Source: Catonia carolina
Lineage: Eukaryota > Arthropoda > Insecta > Hemiptera > Achilidae
Direction of reading: 5' to 3'
DNA: 64,000 nt
Assembly (NCBI GenBank): GCA_035578175.1
Contig: JAQMRL010000001.1
Span: forward strand, 58,613,553-58,677,552
In this document: one piece after another, positions 42,071-52,247 of the stretch
How the letters are laid out: each line of letters starts with the position of its first letter
How positions within the stretch are numbered: position 1 is the first letter of the stretch
Notes under the pieces: generated by a model
Databases searched by the model: none
What the model was told of the DNA's origin: nothing
What the model saw: only the letters and a program-made list of their open reading frames with translations
Made by a program: the position numbers and the translations under genes

Positions 42071-42778
42071 ATGTCCTCTTTCTCTTCAAACTCTGCTGTA
42101 AGGGGTGCTGATGCCGACACTACATATACACATGAACCGCTGGACTTATCGACACGTTTACGGGCTATAACTACTATAGCCTGTATATTTGGACTTACGG
42201 ACACAACTACTACTACCACTGCTACTACTACTGCTAGTGCTACTGCTACTACTACTACTACTACTACAACTACAACTACAGGTACTAACACAATAACGTC
42301 AATACGTAATATCCGACGACGCCACCTGATAAATTATCTGCGTATAGATACTCTATCGGGTGAGGGAGTAGGCACACTGAGGCATGCGTTTCTGCACCCT
42401 AGGGGCGAACATCGACTCTTTATAACACGGCTGCGGGAGCGAAGCACTTTCGTACGAGATGTACGCTTGTATGGAATGCGGTTGGCTTTTTTTACAATCA
42501 CTGATGGGCAAGAGGTATGCTTTTGCACCCAGTACCCGCTGTGTTATACTGGTTTGATGTTTTTCCGTGAAAGGAGGGCTAGAAGCATCAATCAGTGTTT
42601 TTGCTGTGACAATGACATAAACATATGTAGGTGTGACGGTACACGTTATTGTGGACGCACGGGGCGGTTAATAGGATGGTCATTGTATGTTGGTGAATGG
42701 CACAGCGTATGTTGTGGAAGTCGGTTCGGAGTAAGGGTAGAGGTGAAGAGAAAGCGTAGGACACGAGACCACGAATGA
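42071..42778 (+). CDS. Virus-like gene B, Cys-rich paralogue of gene C
   Basis: 235 residues from the ATG at 42071. The N-terminal third has a threonine run encoded by an ACT microsatellite (about 42205-42285). From RRRHLINYL onward it aligns with gene C: LRHAFLHP..EH, FVRDV..Y..RLAFF, then a Cys-rich segment (CFCTQYPLC, CFCCDND, CRCDG) and a WSLYVGEW....GSRFGVRVEV ending. The cysteines suggest zinc binding. The function is unknown. TATAAATA at 42010-42017 lies 54 bases upstream. A splice-donor consensus AGGTGAGT follows the stop by four bases. I know no named family with this pattern. Confidence 0.55.
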   Translation: MSSFSSNSAVRGADADTTYTHEPLDLSTRLRAITTIACIFGLTDTTTTTTATTTASATATTTTTTTTTTTGTNTITSIRNIRRRHLINYLRIDTLSGEGVGTLRHAFLHPRGEHRLFITRLRERSTFVRDVRLYGMRLAFFTITDGQEVCFCTQYPLCYTGLMFFRERRARSINQCFCCDNDINICRCDGTRYCGRTGRLIGWSLYVGEWHSVCCGSRFGVRVEVKRKRRTRDHE

Positions 42779-43132
42779 GAAGGTGAGTGTAAAATGTATT
42801 TTGTTTTTAATTACTATATGCTTACATATTTTGTAAAATAATTGAATTTGTGAAAGGGTTTTAATACATGAACTTGACCCACGTTGGGTTAATTTGTGCA
42901 CCTAACTAGACTACTTCCTAATTAGACGTTATTCATGTCTTCCTTGTCTGTATCGTGTACGTTAGTGAGTGTGCAATGGGGTAGTGGAGTGGGTAGGAGG
43001 GAGGGGTGGGGTGGGGTGGAGTGGACTTGTATGTCAATGTCAGCTTAATATGTTTTTATTTTTATATAAATACCGAAGCAATTTAATTCAGTTTCGTTGT
43101 ATTGTTACTACATTACGATATTCTTTATCATT

Positions 43133-43777
43133 ATGAGTTCCAGCAACGCTTCATCCGCAACACCCCAATCATCTTCGCCTAGTGCTGCAGCTACTTCCTC
43201 GACCACTATTCGCACCTCATCCGCTTCGCTCGCCTCTTCTTCTTCGTCTACACTTGCACCTGTAGCTACTTCTATTGTCGCTTCCCGTACTTCTGGGATT
43301 GGTGGACCGCGTCGAGGTCCTACATTGGTGTCCAGGAGCTTTCTATCTCTCCGCCGACGCGAGCTAATTTTATATTTAACTGTGCGCTGTTACGCACTAC
43401 GCATGGCTATTCTTTTCCCATCCCCGGAACAACACATATTTTTAGTTGCTTTAAAGGACAAATGTTCTTTTATTGCAGATGTGGATCGGTATTTATCACG
43501 ATTAGCGTTCTTCCGTAGAGGGAGAACTTGTCGTATTTGTAAACGCTGGCCACGTCTGCATAAAGGGATATCATTCCTTTGTAGGATGCGGGAAAAGCAT
43601 GTGGAATTGTGTGAACAGTGTTCAGGATGTAGTAGCTCGTGTACGTGTGATTTTAGATGCCGTGGAGTGGACACTAATGGAGTTCACGCTTGGACAAAGT
43701 ACATTGGTACATGGGATTGCAATGCGTGTCATGGGCGTTTTGCTGTACGGATTGATGTTTTGTCTCGCCACCAATGA
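43133..43777 (+). CDS. Virus-like gene C, Cys-rich paralogue of gene B
   Basis: 214 residues from the ATG at 43133 (MSSSNASS). The frame before it is open but has no ATG. A Ser/Ala/Thr-rich linker of about 70 residues leads to RRRELILYL and the domain shared with gene B: LRMAILFPSPEQHIFL, FIADVDRYLSRLAFF, CRICKRW, CEQCSGCSSSCTCDFRC, then WTKYIGTW..CHGRFAVRIDV. TATATAAA (43063-43070) and TTCAGTTTCG (TCAGT at 43088-43092) form a TATA-initiator promoter. After the stop a GTGAGT (43781), a TACTAAT branch-like motif and TTTTTAAG could make a 46-base intron in the 3' UTR. Confidence 0.55.
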   Translation: MSSSNASSATPQSSSPSAAATSSTTIRTSSASLASSSSSTLAPVATSIVASRTSGIGGPRRGPTLVSRSFLSLRRRELILYLTVRCYALRMAILFPSPEQHIFLVALKDKCSFIADVDRYLSRLAFFRRGRTCRICKRWPRLHKGISFLCRMREKHVELCEQCSGCSSSCTCDFRCRGVDTNGVHAWTKYIGTWDCNACHGRFAVRIDVLSRHQ

Positions 43778-43933
43778 GATGTGAGTATTTACTTTTTGTG
43801 TTCCTACTAATCAATTTATTTTTAAGAAACTGTATATTGGAATTCCATGACAAAATAGGAAATGGGCCTAGGTCTTTCCGCATTTACAAACTAATATGTC
43901 AACAAGAAAACTTTATAATTACTCACCATCAAG

Positions 43934-44236
43934 TTACATCCTCATAGGTTTTGACGACCTTCCTTCGGAGGTTGCAGGACGTATTCTCACGGTTCTTACT
44001 GTACGCCTAACAGGTGGGATGTTCTCCTTATTATCATCCGCATCTATAAGCAACCTCTGATCCACAACTATAGGCAACCTCTGTGTGAAACGAGGCGGCT
44101 CTGGATGCTCGATGATAACTGTCTCCGTATCGCTGACGGAATCAGTCTCACTCCCGGAATCTGTCTCACTCCCGGAATCAGTATCACTCCTGACATCTGT
44201 GTCACTGCTAACGTCCGTATCACTCAGGACATCCAT
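43934..44236 (-). CDS. Acidic repeat protein with KEN box
   Basis: 100 residues from the ATG at 44236 (MDVLSDTD). The frame continues upstream into the tandem array but that part is unlikely to be coding. The N-terminus repeats SDTD/SETD units, which are good casein kinase 2 sites. The middle has DDNKENIPP, an exact KEN box with trailing prolines, the degron read by the anaphase-promoting complex. The C-terminus is basic (RRTVRTVRIRP). The family is not recognised. It is convergent with gene C and lies next to the 122-bp array. A TTTAATTGCAG sequence just before the ATG resembles a 3' splice site. Confidence 0.45.
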   Translation of the reverse strand: MDVLSDTDVSSDTDVRSDTDSGSETDSGSETDSVSDTETVIIEHPEPPRFTQRLPIVVDQRLLIDADDNKENIPPVRRTVRTVRIRPATSEGRSSKPMRM

Positions 44237-44287
44237 TGAGGCTGCAATTAAACATATGGTATATGTATGAATCAAATGTACGTTGGT

Positions 44288-46655
44288 ATGAGAAAGTCGT
44301 GTGAGTGTATGCACTTGATTATTAATAACAGATGCTTTTTGTTATATACGTTGCCACGATAAAGTCATGTGGCTGTGTCACAGTGCGTTTGTAAATTTTT
44401 TACAATGGCAAGAGGTAGTCGTGTGAGTGTATGCACTTGATTATTAATAACAGATGCTTTTTGTTATATACGTTGCCACGATAAAGTCATGTGGCCGTGT
44501 CACAGTGCGTTTTTAAATTTTTTACAATGGCAAGAGGTAGTCGTGTGAGTGTATGCACTTGATTATTAATAACAGATGCTTTTTGTTATATACGTTGCCA
44601 CGATAAAGTCATGTGGCCGTGTCACAGTGCGTTTGTAAATTTTTTACAATGGCAAGAGGTAGTCGTGTGAGTGTATGCACTTGATTATTAATAACAGATG
44701 CTTTTTGTTATATACGTTGCCACGATAAAGTCATGTGGCCGTGTCACAGTGCGTTTGTAAATTTTTTACAATGGCAAGAGGTAGTCGTGTGAGTGTATGC
44801 ACTTGATTATTAAAAACAGATGCTTTTTGTTATATACGTTGCCACGATAAAGTCATGTGGCCGTGTCACAGTGCGTTTGTAAATTTTTTACAATGGCAAG
44901 AGGTAGTCGTGTGAGTGTATGCACTTGATTATTAATAACAGATGCTTTTTGTTATATACGTTGCCACGATAAAGTCATGTGGCCGTGTCACAGTGCGTTT
45001 GTAAATTTTTTACAATGGCAAGAGGTAGTCGTGTGAGTGTATGCACTTGATTATTAATAACAGATGCTTTTTGTTATATACGTTGCCACGATAAAGTCAT
45101 GTGGTTGTGACACAGTGCGTTTGTAAATTTTTTACAATGGCAAGAGGTAGTCGTGTGAGTGTATGCACTTGATTATTAATAACAGATGCTTTTTGTTATA
45201 TACGTTGCCACGATAAAGTCATGTGGCCGTGTCACAGTGCGTTTTTAAATTTTTTACAATGGCAAGAGGTAGTCGTGTGAGTGTATGCACTTGATTATTA
45301 ATAACAGATGCTTTTTGTTATATACGTTGCCACGATAAAGTCATGTGGCCGTGTCACAGTGCGTTTTTAAATTTTTTACAATGGCAAGAGGTAGTCGTGT
45401 GAGTGTATGCACTTGATTATTAATAACAGATGCTTTTTGTTATATACGTTGCCACGATAAAGTCATGTGGTTGTGTCACAGTGCGTTTGTAAATTTTTTA
45501 CAATGGCAAGAGGTAGTCGTGTGAGTGTATGCACTTGATTATTAATAACAGATGCTTTTTGTTATATACGTTGCCACGATAAAGTCATGTGGCCGTGTCA
45601 CAGTGCGTTTGTAAATTTTTTACAATGGCAAGAGGTAGTCGTGTGAGTGTATGCACTTGATTATTAATAACAGATGCTTTTTGTTATATACGTTGCCACG
45701 ATAAAGTCATGTGGCCGTGTCACAGTGCGTTTGTAAATTTTTTACAATGGCAAGAGGTAGTCGTGTGAGTGTATGCACTTGATTATTAATAACAGATGCT
45801 TTTTGTTATATACGTTGCCACGATAAAGTCATGTGGCCGTGTCACAGTGCGTTTTTAAATTTTTTACAATGGCAAGAGGTAGTCGTGTGAGTGTATGCAC
45901 TTGATTATTAATAACAGATGCTTTTTGTTATATACGTTGCCACGATAAAGTCATGTGGTTGTGTCACAGTGCGTTTGTAAATTTTTTACAATGGCAAGAG
46001 GTAGTCGTGTGAGTGTATGCACTTGATTATTAATAACAGATGCTTTTTGTTATATACGTTGCCACGATAAAGTCATGTGGTTGTGACACAGTGCGTTTGT
46101 AAATTTTTTACAATGGCAAGAGGTAGTCGTGTGAGTGTATGCACTTGATTATTAATAACAGATGCTTTTTGTTATATACGTTGCCACGATAAAGTCATGT
46201 GGCCGTGTCACAGTGCGTTTGTAAATTTTTTACAATGGCAAGAGGTAGTCGTGTGAGTGTATGCACTTGATTATTAATAACAGATGCTTTTTGTTATATA
46301 CGTTGCGACGATAAAGTCATGTGGATGTGTCATAGTGCGTTTGTAAATTTTTTACAATGGCTAGAGGTAGTCGTGTGAGTGTATGCACTTGATTATTAAT
46401 AACAGATGCTTTTTGTTATATACGTTGCCACGATAAAGTCATGTGGCCGTGTCACAGTGCGTTTTTAAATTTTTTACAATGGCAAGAGGTAGTCGTGTGA
46501 GTGTATGCACTTGATTATTAACAACAGATGCTTTTTGTTATATACGTTGCCACGATAGTCATGTGGCCGTGTCACAGTGCGTTTGTAAATTTTTTACAAT
46601 GGCAAGAGGTAGTCGTGTGAGTGTATGCACTTGATTATTAATAACAGTAGTTTAA
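44288..46655 (+). repeat. 122-bp tandem repeat array, 19 periods
   Basis: The landmark GCACTTGATT recurs every 122 bases from 44311 to 46627; one unit near 46553 lacks two bases. Units are nearly identical apart from a few variable positions (GGCCGTG/GGTTGTG, TTTGTAAA/TTTTTAAA). Each holds a TTATATACG box, a TGTGGCCGTGTCACA partial palindrome, an A/T hairpin TTGTAAA/TTTACAA and an 11-codon mini-ORF starting ATGGCAAGAGG. Degenerate half-units lie at both ends (44288 and about 46660-46740). No spacers or other CRISPR traits are present. Confidence 0.95.
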
Positions 46656-49443
46656 TTACAGTGAAGGAATTATTGTTCATGTTTTACACTGTCCAGATGG
46701 AGTCATGTGACTGTGTCACAATAGATTTTCATATTCTATTGCCTATATTAATATTTAGGAGGGAAAGCATTGTTCAATATGATTATCAGCGTCCGTGAGA
46801 GAATTATTGTGGTTTGCCGCCACAGATATCTCACTTGCGTTTATATGATCAAAATTCACTTATTCGATTACTTTTACCAGCTTTTATCTTTGGATAGGAA
46901 ATTAGGAAAATTTTTTTGAATTTATCGTTATATAATTTAAGGGAGGTAGGTTAATTCAAAATTACTTTCGTAAAATTCTGTAAGGTTTTTAAGGAACTGG
47001 AGGCTTTTCAAAATTATGGGTATACAATCTGTAATATTTTTCATGTATATTTTAAGCGAGTGTAACAAGCGGATAAAAGCAGCTTTTATGTGATGCTTTG
47101 TGCTGTTTGGTAGGTTCAAGGTTACTTGAAAAAGTTGTCTACACGTCTCTCAGCCTATATCCTGGTTGTGAAGGTTGAAGTGACCTTACACGCGTTACTT
47201 TCAGTTTTACATTTTATTTTTCATCTAAGTACGATTTATTATATTTTCAGCTTACGTTTTTCGTTTGGAATGCTTTGAATTGTACTATTTTTACTGTACT
47301 AGGGCTTGCTATGTTTGGGTGTAGATTGTAACATGTTTTGAAACCTATTATTTAGGAGTTTGTAAAGTTTTACTTCTAACCGTGTATGGGGTCCGTGTGA
47401 GACTTTAAATTGAGAGAATCTGAAATGGTTTCTCTTTTACAATATCTTAAGATCTCATTCAACTTTTCTTTTTTTTTTAACACAAACGTTTGACTGGATA
47501 ACGTTAACTTCTTTTATTATTATTTTTGACACTAACAAAGAACCTGATATCTGCCTTCATTATGCGTTTTACCTATACTATCCTTTCACCTAAGGTTAAC
47601 ATATTAGCTATTAGTTTATCATGCACCTTTCCTTTTAATCCAACCTTAGCATAGGTAAAACGCATACTAAAGGGTTAATAGAGTTGTGTTTTTTTTACGA
47701 TATATATAACGGGGGGGGTGTACTATTTTTGGATTATATCATTATTGTTTAAACTTTTATTTAATAATTGCCCTAATGTTTTGTCTTTTCTTTTTTGTTT
47801 TTTTTTTAACTAGGTCCAATGGTCCACCGAACTACGCTTTTACAGTACGGGAAGCAAGCTACACCTCTTTCACCTTCACCTATTTCTTCGCCTATTTCTT
47901 ACGCGTCTTTTCACATTATTGTTTGTTACTTTTATTATATTATATTGTTACTTTTATTATATTACTTATTGTTTGTTAATTTTATTTCTTTAAAATATAC
48001 GTTGTCTTTCTTGTATTCCTACTGTAGTTGTTTACCTTATTCTAGTTCTTCCCACTAATGTAACCTAATATGTTTTGCGTAGGTAGATGTTTCGCGTAAA
48101 TATGTTTCGTGTTAATGGTTATTAAACTCTCAGTTGGTACTGTACTGGTGTTATCTGTATCTGAGGCTTGTTGAATGTATTTAAACTACATAATTATTTT
48201 TCTTAGAATTTTAAAGTCTTAATTTACTTTACTATATAGTTAACAGTTTATAACTTACATTTTTTGTGTGCGTCGTTCGTTATGGTGGATGTAGATGCAA
48301 TTTGGTACCCCTCTTCGTGTTGTCTGGAAGACGGCGCGGTTCAGCACTTCACGTAATATTAACTGTTTCCCGACGGTTTTGCACTAATTCCACTTTGATT
48401 TTCGCACTCTTTTATACCGACGTGGCTCACGGGAGTGGTCGCATAAGACTAGCTTCAACTTAGGCATGCGGGGTGAATGTACATGACCCCTTTTCCCATT
48501 CGAGTGGTACAGACAGTCGCTATGAACTGGTTTTCGTGCTACCAGCAGTGTGTATAGATATCTGGTTTAGGCTTCTTGTTTGTGTTGACCCGCTTTCTCT
48601 TCTCTGTTACGTAGTGCTCCTTTACCTTTCAAATTTTACAGTAACCTATTATAGGAATACCGGAAAAAATGTTTCAATTTCGTTTATTGGGCTTTAACAG
48701 CGAACGGATGCACCTAGGTCGACTTTGATTACATATTCTTAACCATCGTTGAGGGGCGCACAAAAAAGGTTCTATACACTTTTTCGCTACGGGGCTCCGT
48801 TAAAAAGTTCAAAATTTTTGATCCCCTCCCGCACCCCGTGCGAAGGGTTGATTTTGGTTTTGGTTAACTCACCTGGTGCTAAACCTTATGCTCTACCCTT
48901 CGATTCCCTTCTTATTACTCGGAGGATGGTAGATCTTGGTTTTCGTTAGCTCAATATGTGTTCGATCTCATAGTCCCGCGTTCGATTCTTTTCTTGATGT
49001 ACGGGGGCGCTAGATCCAATGTAGCTAGAACCTCTAGTATCCTCCTACTGACCGCGTCATTCATATTGGTTTTTAATAAATAAAATATTCTACGGGGATC
49101 GTTTAGTTCAGCAAAAGTGGATGTAATGTTTGTGTACGTTGGTGAGGATTCTATTGGGATAAGGCTTGGCCGTTTTTTGTGAGATGTATTCAGATGAATA
49201 AGATGATTATGAATTTCTATTATTTGGCGACTGATCTCCCGGGCGAGTTTGCGGTTCTGCTTCTCTTTCTTTTTGATACACGATTCATCTATAAAAAACA
49301 AAAACAAATTTTGTATATTAGTCTGGATAGTTTATTAAAGAATCTTTTGCAGATGAATTAAATAATTTGGTTCTACTCTTAATTTAATCTGGACATTGAA
49401 ACTAAATATAGAGACCTACAGATTAACCTAGAGTCTACGACGG
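46656..49443. other. Intergenic DNA with no convincing gene
   Basis: AT-rich. It holds a degenerate piece of the 122-bp unit (46660-46740), a CCTGGTTGTGA motif (about 47161) that also occurs in the CRE-like repeats at 40.7-41.1 kb, and an inverted repeat at 47561-47666. Short ORFs lack ATG starts or protein-like character. Confidence 0.45.
47561..47666. repeat. Two-part perfect inverted repeat
   Basis: TATGCGTTTTACCTAT (47561-47576) is the exact reverse complement of 47651-47666, and inside it CTAAGGTT (47590-47597) matches 47642-47649 inverted. It may be a small MITE-like relic or a structured RNA. Confidence 0.7.
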
Positions 49444-49484
49444 TTTAAATAAAGAACTCGTGTATATACTCCAGTTGTATCAGT
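49444..49484 (+). promoter_or_regulatory. TATA-like box and TCAGT initiator
   Basis: TTTAAATA at 49444-49451 and TATCAGTATC (TCAGT at 49480-49484) lie directly before the ATG at 49491. The spacing of about 35 bases fits a core promoter. Confidence 0.5.
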
Positions 49485-49490
49485 ATCAAA

Positions 49491-50212
49491 ATGCTTGGCA
49501 CAGTATTAACTGTTCAATATTATCCGATTTGTTGCAGAATATATGATTATTTAGTGAAGATAGGAGAAATTAATTCCTTGATAAATTTATACGAGGTTTG
49601 TGTAGATATTAGAGTTACGGTTTCAGATAGAATAAAACGCTTAGACAAAAAACATTGGCAGGATATCTATCGATATAGTTACTTAAGTGTAGATTTTATT
49701 TTCGATTTCAGAGATTATGTCGATTGGAGTCGGTGGAAAATTTATACGGATTTGGTAAAACATCCAAACGTCTATGAACTTTTCTCATATTTCGACTGGG
49801 ATGTCCTTTCTTGTGTATATCTACCTGATAATTTCGTACACCAATGTGTAGATAAACTTGATTGGAACGATGTAGTGGCTTATGCTCTGTGAGTGAAAAT
49901 ATTATACAACAGTATGAAAACATAATAGATTTTAAATTGGTTTGTCAAGCCTATACAGGTCTTTCTGTTACATATTTGGAACATTATAAAAACACTAGTC
50001 TTTTGGATTGGGAAGTGTTATCACTACATCACGATCTTACAAACATTTTTTTGGATACATTTTATGAATATTTAAATCATTCTGTTATTTATGCTCGCCT
50101 ATACGAGGATAAGGAAGTAACAGTGATTCCAAATAGTGTGGCGAGTAAATATGAGTGGTATCGAGAATGTTGTGAATCTTGTGGTAATATATACTGTGAT
50201 TTATATGATTGA
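49491..50212 (+). pseudogene. Virus-like Trp-repeat protein, frameshifted
   Basis: From the ATG at 49491 the first frame ends at 49892. The second frame (to 50212) continues the same repeat pattern. The break is a CTGTG near 49888 that looks like a two-base tandem insertion. The protein consists of units of about 20-25 residues with a DW or DF at the start and an aromatic/Leu-rich helix after it (VDWSRWKIYT, FDWDVLSCVYL, LDWNDVVAYAL, LDWEVLSLHHDL). Similar Trp-based repeats occur in large DNA virus proteins, but I cannot name the family. The ending has CCESCGNIYC. Confidence 0.6.
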
Positions 50213-50301
50213 TTGATTATTGTCTTGTCATAAAAAAAACGTTAATTTCTGTTGTTTAATGAATAAACAATCAATTCGATTCTTTTTTTAATTCTTAATT
50301 A

Positions 50302-50588
50302 TGCGTACGTTGCAATCTGTTCAATTTAGAACAATAAGCAACCCCATGACCCAATTAGATGAGGATGATGTGTATGACGTGTAAAGTCTTGTACAGACCC
50401 AGGCCGACCATTCCTGAGAGCGTATGGTTAATTAAACCCCAACCATCAAAGTACACCGGTAACCACTGTCTAGTATTCAAATCCGTAAAACAGTAACTAC
50501 CTTTACTATGATTTAAACCAGGAACCTTCGTCTCCGAAAACCAGCTGATATTGGCAACGACTTTACCTCTAGACCCACTCGGTGGGTA
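50302..50588 (-). mobile_element. tRNA-derived SINE, family 1, copy b
   Basis: Matches 9724-10018 along its length with small gaps, same orientation. The B-box region (AACCTGGTTCC side) is more degraded than in copy a. Confidence 0.8.
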
Positions 50589-50668
50589 ATTCGATTCTGG
50601 ACATGTTTTACTTCAGATTTTCTATATCTTTTTTATCTTTTTTAATATTTATAAAAATTACTAACAGT

Positions 50669-50838
50669 TGTTTTTTTGGTTTAACGTCCGACTGTTCTGC
50701 AATTACTGCTAATGCAGACGGTGAAGGATGAAATGATATCCTGCAACGAATGAAAAAATGCCATGCCTGAATGGGATTCGAACCCAAGACCGCATGATGA
50801 GAGGCGAGCACGCTACCAACTGCGCCAATGCGGCCGGC
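50669..50838 (-). mobile_element. tRNA-derived SINE, family 2, copy b, with target duplication
   Basis: On the minus strand it reads GCCGGCCGCATTGGCGCAGT, then a B box GGTTCGAATCC and a tail ending in an A-rich run. A perfect 15-bp duplication AAAATTACTAACAGT flanks it (50654-50668 and 50839-50853). Confidence 0.88.
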
Positions 50839-50859
50839 AAAATTACTAACAGTCTCAAC

Positions 50860-51455
50860 TGATGTTGTCCTGTGGAATCGTAACACACGGACAGAAGAAA
50901 TATATATATGTTAAAAATAATGTAAAATATTTACATCAGTACTACACGTTCTGGGTGGAATAATGAGTAATTTAATTACACAGTAAAATAATATAATATT
51001 AATCAAAACTATTACTTGGTCTGACTAATATGTTATAAATTGTCAAAAGTTTCGTATACACGATCGGCGCGACACCTGGCAGATACAATTATGAACTTTA
51101 AACTAACCAAAACACAATCGAAGCGCCACCTACACGATATAATGTGATTTTTAAGCTAACCTAAAACATTGGGGAAGTATAATTAAATTGACATTAATGT
51201 TTACCTTCATAAAAATGTTGTTGACTTTATGCTGGGTTTTGGTAGTCTGTGTGTGTTGTTTAGTGATTTGCTCTTTTAACCGACTCTTGCTTCTATGCGA
51301 CTGTTAAGAGATTAACTGATTATATTAATCGAATGATCGTGTTTATATATTGTTGATATTGTGCTGGATTTTATTTATATAGGAGTTGATAAATACTTCT
51401 ACTATAGTTTGGGTTATTAATAATAGAGAATACTTGTGAGTATGGTATGTCTGTT
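50860..51455. other. Intergenic DNA, no gene seen
   Basis: AT-rich between a SINE and a decayed ORF. No feature is supported. Confidence 0.45.
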
Positions 51456-51944
51456 TATGTATTTTTCAACCAGTTTGTCATTTCTATTGCGTAATCTTCA
51501 ATTGTATGATCAATAGAGTTGGTCAATTGTTTATTCTGTATTTGAAGTAATTCAACTGTAAATTGTTCATATAATTTTTCATATTCTAGATATTTTAGCC
51601 TGAGTAATTTTATTACTGAAATAAGCTGTATCAATTCTTTTTTTTGTCGATCTCATTGTTTGTATTAAATATTCAAAGTCTAATCCATTATCTATGTAAC
51701 AAATTCTCCGTAAGTCTCTACCGTCAAGAGTTTTACTGTAATTGATATGCGGGTTTAACCGCAACAACCGAGTAATTACTGAATTTTTTACGGAATATCG
51801 TTTCGTATTGTCAGATACTAACATGTCCAATAATTCTTCTCTAATAACAACCCTTGTATAGTATTGTATTTCTAAAAATATTTTAATCCTTCTATCCCCC
51901 GATATTTTCAATCCGAAATTAGTCGCGAATTGTTCCAGCGTCAT
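51456..51944 (-). pseudogene. Decayed virus-like ORF of unknown family
   Basis: The ATG at 51944 opens 121 codons that stop at 51579. One extra A in the AAAA run near 51588 shifts the frame: in the neighbouring frame coding resumes as KYLEYEKLYEQ and continues to a stop near 51456 (ending NWLKNT) with a helical, Gln/Glu-rich character. I do not recognise the protein. The middle contains TLDGRDLRRICYIDNGLDF. It lies among other virus-like relics. Confidence 0.5.
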
Positions 51945-52247
51945 CTTCTCAGGGTATGTGACCCAATATTTAATCTCAAATCACGCAATGTTTTCAATAT
52001 ATTATGAAACATGTTGGAACTGAATACGACTTATGCCAACAACATTTTCCTTATAAATACAAAATTGATGAATAAGAGGGGGGTAAATTTATATAACCAC
52101 CACATTTATAATACCGTTTTATTTTAATGTTTCTATTCTGGTTGCTTCTAATTTCAAACAAAAAAACCGATACGTTATTTAATAAAAAATTGGTAGATCA
52201 TAATCAATACATAAGAATAATATAATATGAACAGCCACGAATACTAA

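Noticed and set aside
44288..46655. CRISPR array
   Set aside because: Units are contiguous 122-bp repeats without unique spacers, and the context is eukaryotic.
47776..48700. Short plus-strand ORFs at 47776, 47819, 48266 and 48473
   Set aside because: Composition follows the T-rich DNA, there are no motifs, and starts and promoters are lacking.
48951..49307. 118-codon minus-strand ORF
   Set aside because: It begins with TTG, no ATG exists upstream before a stop, and no domain or promoter supports it.
50608..50886. 92-codon minus-strand ORF (and 10045-10254)
   Set aside because: Both are translations across SINE sequence and flanks.
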